From: Neoarius graeffei
Lineage: Eukaryota; Chordata; Actinopteri; Siluriformes; Ariidae
Assembly: GCF_027579695.1 (NCBI RefSeq)
Contig: NC_083570.1
Location: forward strand, 100,821,963 to 100,885,962
DNA length: 64,000 nt
Direction of reading: 5' to 3'
In this document: positions 56,325 through 64,000 of the stretch, one piece after another
Numbering within the stretch: position 1 is the first letter of the stretch
Layout: each line of letters begins with the position of its first letter
Program-made: the position numbers and the translations under genes
Notes under the pieces: model-generated
The model's database searches: none
Told to the model about the DNA's origin: nothing
Seen by the model: only the letters and a program-made list of their open reading frames with translations

Positions 56325-57285
56325 CACTGCAAAAAATTGAAAACTGAATTTGAGGAGAAAATTACTTAATACTAGTGAAATTATCTTGCTGCATGGACAG
56401 ATATTTTTACTTGATAAGACATCTTAGAATAAGTTGGTTGCAATCTAGAACTAATGGCCCTTTTCCACTACCCTTTTTCAGCTCACTTCAGCTCGCTTCA
56501 GCTCACTTCAGCCCGACACGGCTCTCGTTTCGACTACCTCAGAGCAGCACGACTCAGCTCGCTTCAGCCCTACTCAGCACCCAAAACTCGCACGGTTTTG
56601 GAGTGGGGCTGAAGCGAGTCAAACCGAGCCGAGTGGGGCTAGGGGCGTGAGGAGACACTCCGCTGTGCACTGATTGGTGAGGAGGAGTGTCCTCACATGC
56701 CCACACACGCCCCGCGAGCACGCTGGGATCTGTAAACACCGTAAACCCGGAAGAAGAAGAATTACGAATTACGAGAATTTCTGAAGCCTTATGCGCCTCG
56801 CCTCATCTATACGCTCTTGCCAGTATCTGTTGGCGTTGTCGGTGACAACAAGCCACAGCACCAAGACCAGCAACACTAACGACTCCATGTTTATTGTTTA
56901 CTATCCGGGTCGTGAGACTACCGCTTAAAAGATCACTGATGTCACTGTTTGCGCCGCCTAACGACATCACGTGACATCCACCCACTTTCGCTAACTCCAC
57001 CCAATGTGTCCACCCACTTCCAGCCAGCACGATTCAGCGCGGTTGTAGTCGAAATGCAACTCCAACAGCCCCACTCAGCTCGACTCAGCCCAACTCAGCA
57101 CGGCACGGCTCAGCCCAACTCAGCACGGCACGGCTCAGCCCTACTCAGCCACGTTGGTAGTGGAAAAGCGGCATAAGTTTAATAATCTCAGAATTGGTGT
57201 CTTGTATTCTTCTAACAGGAAATGCTAGATCGTTTCAACTATTTTCAAGATATTTTCACTTGCTAAGATATCATTTTTTGCAGTG
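56325..57285. mobile_element. CACTA-like element nested in a Tc1-like element
   Basis: Ends CACTGCAAAAAAT and TTTTTTGCAGTG are inverse, with a 2-bp CA flank on each side (56323-56324 and 57286-57287). Without the MITE it is about 240 bp. The superfamily is inferred from the end motif and the short duplication. Confidence 0.65.
56455..57173. mobile_element. TNA-target MITE, TTTTCCACTACC family, copy 2
   Basis: Begins TGGCCCTTTTCCACTACC and ends GTAGTGGAAAAGCGGCA, with TAA duplicated at 56452-56454 and 57174-57176. CAGCTCGCTTCAGC-like and CAGCTCGACTCAGC-like short repeats fill both ends. Confidence 0.88.
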
Positions 57286-57700
57286 CATCTGGCTCAAACC
57301 AACACAAACAGTGCCACAGTGAAAGAAAGTCACACTTCGAGATCACAATTTTTCCCATTCTGATGTTTAAAGACGTGAAAATAAACTGAAGCTCTTGATT
57401 TGTATCTGCATGATTTGATGCATCGTGTTGCTGTCAAGGGCTAATTAGAGAACTGCATCAAACAACAGGTGGATGGGTGTACCTAATAAAGTGGCCAGTG
57501 AGTGTATAATCCCGTGGCGTGAACACACTGTCTCTCTGAGTGTCTGTCTAACAGGACCTTCATCCACATGGTTTTGTGCAAATTATGAATTTGTGTAACA
57601 GAAAATCTGGATGGAAACATGAGGAAAAACAACAAAAGCTAGTGCAAGAGCTGGTATATCAATAGCTAGGAGTTTAAGACAAACTGGTGTGTTTAAGACC

Positions 57701-57871
57701 TCACCTTTTCTTGTCTTTGGAGGTCTGGAGTGAGAGAGCCTGCAGTGTTTCAGCCGCCATCTTCCTCCTGTTAAAGGAGTTAATCTCCTCCTCTAGCTCT
57801 CTGCGCTTCTCCTCTAAAGTCTTCTTCTCCTCCTGGTGCATATGCTTGACACGCTCGAAACGCTCATGCAG
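57701..57871 (-). CDS. septin8: septin8 3' coding exon (C-terminal coiled coil)
   Basis: Septins are GTP-binding filament proteins; SEPTIN8 belongs to the SEPTIN6 group with a C-terminal coiled coil. After the acceptor TTTGTACAG the frame reads [36 protein letters not shown], then [18 protein letters not shown] and FNRRK favour SEPTIN8 over SEPTIN6/11. The end is ambiguous: AGG TGA gives a stop at 57703-57701, but AAAAG/GTGAGG is also a good donor (exon end 57705). SEPTIN8 is known to have alternative C-termini, so both uses are plausible. Confidence 0.9.
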   Translation of the reverse strand: MHERFERVKHMHQEEKKTLEEKRRELEEEINSFNRRKMAAETLQALSLQTSKDKKR

Positions 57872-58036
57872 CTGTACAAAGATACACGAGAACTCACTAC
57901 ATGTACAGAAATCCCAACTGAAACCTGCTGTACAGTTCATACATTTCCAGAACGTCCTTTCAGTGTTTACATATAACATCATCCAGCAGATTTAAATGCA
58001 AAGTCCAATAACATTACCAGATGACCTATGAATGTA

Positions 58037-59647
58037 CAGTGTCTTGCAAAAGTATTCATCCCCCTTGGTGTTTGTTCTGTTTTATCACATTACAAGCTGG
58101 AAGTAAATGGATTTTTGGAGGGCTCACACCATTTGATTTACACAGCATGCCTACCACTTTATAAAGGTGCAAATTGTTGCTTTATTGTGACACAAACAAT
58201 AATTAAGATGAAAAAACAGAAATCTGGAGTGGGCATAGGTATTCACCCCTCAAAAGTCAATACTTTGTAGAGCCACCTTTTGCTGCAATTACAGCTGCAA
58301 GTCTCTTGGGGTATGTCTCTATTAGCTTAGCACATCTAGCCACTGGGATTTTTGCCCATTCCTCAAGGCAAAACTGCTCCAACTCCTTCAAGTTAGGTAG
58401 GTTGCATTGGTGTACAGCAATCTTCAAGTTATGCCACATATTCTCAATTGGATTGAGGTCTGGGCTTTGACTAGGCCATTCCAAGGCATTTAAATGTTTC
58501 CCTTTAAACCACTCCAGTGCAGCTTTAGCAGTATATTTAGGGTCATTGCCCTGCTGGAACGTGAACCTTCGTCCCAGTCTCAAACCTCTGGCTAACTCAA
58601 ACTGGTTTGCCTTCAGAATTGCCCTGTATTTAGTGTCATCCATCTTTCCTGTCCCTGCAGATGAAAAACATCCCCACAGCATGATGCTGCCACCACCATG
58701 CTTCACTGTAGGAATGGTGTTCTCAGGGTGTTGGGTTTGCGCCACACATGGCATTTCCCATGATGGCCAAAATGATCAATTTTAGTCTCATCTGATCAGA
58801 GAATAATCTTCCATGTGTTTGGGGAGTCTGCCACATGCTGTTGGGCAAACTCCAAACGCGTTTTCTGATTTTTTTTCTTTAAACAATGACTTTTTTCTGG
58901 CCACTCTTCCATAAAGCCCCACTCTGTGGAGTATACAGCTTAAAGTGGTCCTATGGACAGATACTCCCATCTCCGCTGTGGATCTTTGCAGATCCTTCAG
59001 TGTTATCTTTGGTGTCTTTGTTGCATCTCTGATTAATGCCTTCCTTGCCTGGTCTGTGAGTTTTGGTGGGCGGGGCCTTCTGTTGTCAGGTTTGTAGTGG
59101 TGCCATATTCTTTCCATTTTGCTATAATGGATTTAATGGAGCTCCCTGGGATATTCAAAGTTTGGGATATTTTTTATAACCCAACCCTGATCTATACTTC
59201 TCCACAACTTTGTCTCTGACCTGTTTGGAGGCTCCTTGGGTTTCATGTTGCTTGTTTAGTAGTGTTGCAGGGTCAGGGTCCTTCCAGAACAGGTTGATTT
59301 ATACAGACATCATGTGACAGATCATGTGACACTTTGATTGCACACAGGTGGATCTTAATCAACTAATTATGTGATTTCTGAAGGGAATTGGTTGGACCAG
59401 CTCTTATTTAGGGGTTTCACACAAAAGGGGGTGAATACCTATGCATACTCCAGATTTCTGTTTTGTTTTTTTAATCTTAATTATTGTTTGTGTCAGGTTT
59501 GTAGTGGTGCCATATTCTTTCCATTTTGGTGGGCATGTTGTGCAAATCAAATGGTGCTAACCCCCCAAAAATCCATTTTAATTCCAGCTTTTAATGCGAC
59601 AAAACAGGACAAACGCCAAGGGGGATGAATACTTTTGCAAGACACTG
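58037..59647 (-). mobile_element. Tc1-like element filling a septin8 intron
   Basis: Long inverted ends starting CAGTGTCTTGCAAAAGTATT are flanked by TA (58035-58036 and 59648-59649). The 1,611-bp length fits a full Tc1-like element. The right inverted repeat is damaged: near 59490-59530 it carries GGTTTGTAGTGGTGCCATAT copied from near 59088 in place of the sequence expected from the left end. Confidence 0.95.
58257..59117 (-). pseudogene. Tc1-like transposase pseudogene
   Basis: Frame 59117-58788 has the helix-turn-helix part (TDQARKALIRDATKTPKITL). Frame 58754-58257 has the catalytic part: HGGGSIMLWGCFSS, then GNDPKYTAKAALEW with the second catalytic Asp, and WPSQSPDLNPIENMW with the final acidic residue (Glu). 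A frameshift between 58788 and 58754 separates the halves, so it is inactive in this form. Confidence 0.92.
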
Positions 59648-59706
59648 TAAGTACTGTTATGCATTTAAATTATATTTTAGTGTCTTTATCACCCATGACC
59701 TCTGAC

Positions 59707-59839
59707 CTCTCGCTCTCTCTCCTTCAGCTCAGCCTCTGTCTCCTTTACTTTGACGACGAACATCTGGCGCATGTCCTCCTCCATGCGCTGCAGCTCTGCG
59801 ACAAACTCTCTCCTTTTAGCCACATACATTTCCTGTAGA
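59707..59839 (-). CDS. septin8: septin8 exon (start of coiled coil)
   Basis: After the acceptor GTGTCTCTCAG one base completes Ser, then 44 codons read [39 protein letters not shown] and REREE-type RERE, to the donor GAG/GTCAGA. The VKVKETE segment matches SEPTIN8 rather than SEPTIN6/11 (RVKEKE in those). Phase 0 at its end joins the exon at 57871. Confidence 0.93.
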
Positions 59840-60051
59840 CTGAGAGACACGAGAGATGTTTTGATGGATGGAAAAAAAAATCTCATTCACTCTAAGGATG
59901 CGAGTCACACTTTGAAAACATACAGTGGTTTTGACAAACTGATTTTCTCAAATATCTCTTGTTTCAAATATATCATGGTTCGAGGCTGAGGTATAGAGAA
60001 ACGCTGCTCTATGGATGAAGTGTGGAGGATATGGCAACCCGTGAGCAATAC

Positions 60052-60220
60052 CTGAATGGCTGCATGTCAGTGCTGGGGTCTTTGAAGCCCATCTCTTCGA
60101 GTTTGCAGCGGCGGTACAGCTCATAATGGCGTGTGTGTGTCTGCTCCCGCAGGTCCTCCATGTTCACCCGGATCAGCATCTCCCTCAACTTTACAAAATC
60201 ACAGTGGCTCTCATTCTCCA
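60052..60220 (-). CDS. septin8: septin8 exon (end of GTPase domain / septin unique element)
   Basis: The acceptor GCGCAG is followed by two bases that finish Val, then 55 codons and two bases, ending CAG/GTATTG. It reads [37 protein letters not shown] and [10 protein letters not shown]. This block is nearly invariant in the SEPTIN6/8/10/11 group. Upstream exons carrying the P-loop and G motifs are not in the 3.8 kb to the right, so the gene continues beyond the window. Confidence 0.95.
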
Positions 60221-60675
60221 CTGCGCTTAAACAAACACACACATACTGCTTACAGTCTGTAGGACACGTGTGGAGCACCCAACATTGCCTTCTGATACAT
60301 TTTATGGTTATAGAAATCACTCTCAGAACCAGTGGATCCAGAGTCTGTCTCTTATTAGTGTGTATTTGGGAAGTGGGAGGAAACCAGAGAACCCATAGGA
60401 AACCTGAGCTCAGGGTCAAACCAGGGACCTTGGAAATATGAAGCTGTCTGAACATGTTTAATATTTACAGTACTATGTTAAACCAACATCCATGGCCACC
60501 ACTAGACCAGGAGTATTTTTGCATGATTATGATTATTAAAAACCCTTTACCACAGGATAGAGTGAAAGTTAAAACCACCCTAAAAAAATCAAAATTTTTT
60601 ACTCCTCTTTGAGGAACAAAATTTACCAGATTTCACACTAGTGTGCCTCAGAATTTTTTATTTTATTTTATTTTT

Positions 60676-61812
60676 TAAGCCATGACCAAATGGTTAGAGA
60701 AGCAACTTTGGGACCAAAAGTTTTGAGGTTTCAGTCCCTGGACCAGCAGGAAGGCTGAAGTGCCCTCGTCTTCTTTGCTTGAGAGTCTTTCAGGCCATGG
60801 TGATGTTGGACTCTCTTAATGATGGACGCATATATGTGGTACCTGATTCCTCCAAGGAAGCCATGTTATAAAGGTTACAGAAGCAGCTATAGGTCCAAAA
60901 GGTTGCCAGTTCAATTCCCTGGACTAGCAGGAATGGTTGAAGTGTCCTTGTCTTCTTTGCTTGAGAGTTTTTCAGGCCATGGTGATGCTGGACTCTCTTA
61001 ATGATGGATGCATATATGTGGTGCCTGATTCCTCCAAGGAAGCCACAGTGTAAAGGTTAAAGAAGCAGCATTGGGACCAAAAAGTTGTTGGTTTGAGTCC
61101 CTGGACCAGCAGGAAGGCTGACATGTCCTTGTCTTCTTTGCTTGAGAGTATTTCAGGCCATGGTGATGTTGGACTCTCTTAATGGTCGATGCATATATGT
61201 GGTACATGCTTCCTCCAAGGAAGCCATGGTGTAAAGATTAGAAAAGCAGCTATAGATCCAAAAGGTTACCAGTTTGATTCCCTGGACCAGCAGGAATGGC
61301 TGAAGTGTCCTTGTATTCTTTGCTTGAGATTCTTTCAGGCCATGGTGCTGTTGGACTCTCTTAATGATGAATGCATAATATGTGGTACCTGATTCCACCA
61401 AGGAAGCCATGGTGTAAAGGTTAGAGAAGTAGCTTTGGGACCAAAAGGTTGTCGGTTTGAGTCCCTGGACCAGCAGGAATGGCTGAAGTGTCCTTGTCTT
61501 CTTTGCTTGAGAGTCTTTCAGGCCATGGTGCTGTTGGGCTCTCTTAATGATGGATGCATATATGTGGTACCTGATTCCTCCAAGGAAGCCATGGTGTAAA
61601 GGTTAGAGAAGCACCTATAGGTCCAAAAGGTTGCTAGTTCAATTCCCTGGACTAGCAGGAGTGGCTGAAGTTTCCTTTGAGCAAGGTACCTAACCCCCAA
61701 GTGCTCCCCAGGCTGCTCTGGGTAAGTTGTATGTTGCTCTGGATAAGAGCATCTGCTAAATGCCATTAATGTTTGTTTGTTTGTTTGTTTGTTTGTTTGT
61801 TTGTTTGTTTTA
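60676..61812 (+). repeat. Tandem array of a tRNA-derived SINE, about 182-bp unit
   Basis: The CAGGCCATGGTG motif recurs at 60791, 60973, 61154, 61336 and 61519, spacing 181-183 bp. Each unit has a tRNA-like GTGTAAAGGTTAGAGAAGC and GTTCAATTCCCTGGAC (box A and box B type). The last unit is followed by a SINE/LINE-type 3' tail (CTCTGGATAAGAGCATCTGC) and a (TTTG)n run near 61768. It lies in a septin8 intron. Confidence 0.93.
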
Positions 61813-62699
61813 ATGTGTAATTCTGTGCTATCCCAGGATCTCAGGTTTATCAACATATGCTGCATTTGAGGCAAGGTTGCAGCTTGTAATTTCCTGCCTG
61901 CAACCAGTAAAAAAAAAAAACAACAACACAGAAATCAACTTGAAATTTCAATTTGTCAACTTGAAGTAGTGTCCTCAACTATGAGCTCTTTCCACCATTT
62001 ACGTCATGACATCAAAATCAACATGGCAGCTCCCACTGTGAACAGTGTAAAGTCCTTCTTCCCTACTTTTAAAATCATTTACAGCAGTATTAGCTTTAGA
62101 TCGGTTAATATACAGATACAGTGCTTGGTTAAATCGATAACGTTTACCACACTAATCACAGTTTTGAGAAGCTATTTATGAACATTAGCTATTGCCTACT
62201 TTAATTAGCTTGTTGCTAACACTGTTTGCTATTTTCCACTGGCTAGCTTGTTGCTAAGTTATTCGCTGTTGTTCTTGTGCTGCAGTTTCAATCCAAAACA
62301 TTGCATGAATGTTTTCATTATCAATCTTGGCTGCAGCAGAAAAGAACCAGTAACCTCTCATTGATGTAACAGTGCAGTTCAAGTAGCTTTTTTAATGAGC
62401 TTTACATGGTCTGACAGAGCTAATAAGACACTTTTGCATACTTGCCAACTCTACCGATTCATGCGGTAGTCTACTGCTTTTGACAGGTGAATACCGCCTT
62501 CCACTTTTAGTCCTAACAACTACCGCATTACAAAATAATCAGTGAACACTGTTGGATTCGCTCTTCTGATTTCGCTTCAGCTGTTTTTGGTGCAGGGGCT
62601 ACCAGTATAGTTTGTATTCGGTCACGTGACTTTTGCTTGCAAGTTTACTTCCAGTGAATGAAGTGGTGGTTAGGCAAACTAATTGAGCTGCCATTCTGC
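61813..62699. other. septin8 intron, no gene seen
   Basis: Intron sequence with GCTAGCTTGTTGCTAA-type repeats near 62205-62255 and a TACTTGCCAACTCTACCG segment near 62440 that resembles a transposon end. No gene supported. Confidence 0.5.
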
Positions 62700-63285
62700 A
62701 AAGAGCTAGTGAAACCTCTGACTATTTTCGCGGTTTAGAGGCCAATGCACAGTCAAAATACCTTCAAAAAGTTGTTCCTTGCAATAGGATTAGATCCTTA
62801 CATGCTAACAAAGAAGGATTTTTCCTTTGATTTGAAAAATTACCCATCCATTGAGTTCCCCGACATCTCAAACTACTTGGTGCTGTAGACATCGTTCTAC
62901 ACGGACAAACAGATGAAAACGTGGAAGAGCATGGAGGAATATAACTTTTTATAGGTGGCTAGGCTAAAGATCTGGGGATCGGGACACTACAAGATAAATC
63001 CTGTATCGTTTATTCCCAGGTAAGGAGGCATTTTGGGGGTTTTTGTACGCGTCTTTGAGATGGTTGCTAGGATGCTACAAGTTTTAGTATCGGGTGTCAA
63101 CAAACCACAGCCGCTCGATTCTCAATCCTCCCTGCTCTTCTCTTCCAGGTAAATCATTCACAAAGATCCACAGAAGCCCCTTTAAAGACCTGAGTATTGG
63201 TGAAACAGGACGGAGAAGTTATCATGGCTCACTATAACTGCATGGCTGGGGAAGCAGTTTCATGCTGTTAACTCATGAGCTCTGT
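62700..63285 (+). pseudogene. Broken SWIM-finger type (THAP/YqaJ-associated) gene fragment
   Basis: The plus strand from 62795 reads LTKKDFSFDLKNYPSIEFPD, ISNYLVL, stop (62886-62888), FYTDKQMKTWKSMEEYNF, then a second stop (62952-62954). After an intron-like gap, 63149 onward reads VNHSQRSTEAPLKT, stop, VLVKQDGEVIMAHYNCMAG. This resembles multi-copy fish proteins with a SWIM finger (C-x-C ... C-x-H) that often carry YqaJ and THAP domains. The first Cys of the C-x-C is now Tyr, and the frame breaks before the C-x-H. The assignment is from memory of the family pattern. Confidence 0.65.
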
Positions 63286-64000
63286 GTTTCTGTTTACATG
63301 GATCGTCTCAATTATTTTATGTCTCTAGTTCAGTGTAAGAGCCCAATCTACAGCATCGTCTTGTAAAGATTGCTAGGGCATCCTTATAAATAAAGTGAAA
63401 ACTTATGCATTAGTTTACAATATGGTGACCACAATCAAACAGTAAACAAAAACACATCTGAGGACTGAAGCATTTCCTGAACTTCAAAACATCAGGAAAT
63501 AATGGAAAATGGCAAGAAAAGTGATTTGTGAATCCAAGGGAAATAAATCAGAGGAATTTACAAACCTTTCATGAAGTGATCACTGCAAACTCAAGCATTC
63601 TTTGACTCTGCTCCCTTCCATCACAACGAAAGGTTCAAGAGCCACCTTTCTCGTCGTCTTTTGGTAAAATCCTTTGCTCTTTCACCCTTTGTTATCACTT
63701 CATGGGCAGCCCGGAAGAAACTTTTTCATGGTTTATTTGATTCAAACAGCGCAAAACAATGCAAGCGTAGGACATTTCAATGACTAGCAAAGCACTCCAG
63801 TGATAGTAACACTTTGTGAACAGTGAGCTTAGCTGACCACCACTTCATGTCTTGCATATCTAATGAGGTGGATGTGACGTCAGATGCAACCCAACAATAT
63901 AGCGTCAAATAGTCATATTAAGTGAAGCCAAGAGCCAGTGGAACGGTGCAGTAATGATGTTGAATCTAAACTGTATTGCTCTATCGTGTCATTCCATTGG
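63286..64000. other. septin8 intron, no gene seen
   Basis: No coding feature supported. A perfect CRE-type palindrome TGACGTCA lies at 63875-63882 without other promoter marks. Confidence 0.5.

Larger units (their letters stand above)
55967..57506 (-). mobile_element. Internally deleted Tc1-like element, copy 2, host of two nested elements
   Basis: The right end reads GGCCAGTGAGTGTA; the left end CACACTGGCCACTTTA is its diverged inverse. Minus-strand segments match the copy at 52105-52515. A CACTGC-ended element at 56325-57285 splits it, and that in turn holds a TNA-target MITE. Confidence 0.85.

Noticed and set aside
63875-63882. CRE palindrome as a promoter
   Set aside because: An isolated 8-bp match without TATA, CpG island or nearby gene start is expected by chance in 64 kb with moderate probability.

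Overview
This is vertebrate nuclear DNA, almost certainly from a teleost fish. Three fragmented, spliced genes sit in a very repeat-rich background of tRNA-derived SINEs, LINE 3' ends, and hAT, Tc1 and TNA-target (PIF/Harbinger-like) DNA transposons. The dominant SINE, with its (GATGA)n tail, suggests a catfish-like species, but the sequence does not prove this. No bacterial, organellar or viral genes were recognised.

Genes. (1) nudcd2 (NudC domain containing 2), plus strand: three coding exons at 6838-6886, 8042-8193 and 17639-17722. The N-terminal exon(s) were not found and should lie left of the window. (2) ccng1 (cyclin G1), minus strand, complete: a non-coding first exon near 41370-41199 behind a TATA/CCAAT promoter, then coding exons at 30021-29758, 29337-29084, 26735-26657, 21380-21270 and 18859-18668. 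The joined reading frame is 299 codons plus stop. nudcd2 and ccng1 are tail to tail, with poly(A) signals about 190 bp apart. (3) septin8, minus strand, 3' part only: exons at 60220-60052, 59839-59707 and 57871-57701/57705. Its GTPase-domain exons lie right of the window.

Layout. 1-5480: a tandem satellite of 54- and 65-bp units with higher-order structure, broken by a young SINE. 5500-17640: nudcd2 exons among MITEs and SINEs. 17640-41490: ccng1, with introns full of hAT elements (several with clear 8-bp duplications), a captured THAP-type exon, an 88-bp perfect palindrome, and a LINE 3' region hit by four TNA-target MITEs. 41500-57700: intergenic DNA, comprising a 4.6-kb terminal-inverted-repeat element packed with SINEs, a 4-kb (GAAA)n/(GATA)n field, and nested Tc1, CACTA-like and Harbinger-like insertions. 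57700-64000: septin8 exons, one intron made almost wholly of a Tc1 element, a 182-bp tandem SINE array, and a broken SWIM-finger type pseudogene.

The three genes are ordinary conserved genes. I found no convincing new multi-gene system. The unusual content is in the repeats: datable nesting by target-site duplications, a satellite that contains a LINE tail, MITEs that fill short introns, and a THAP-type exon inside a hAT element.
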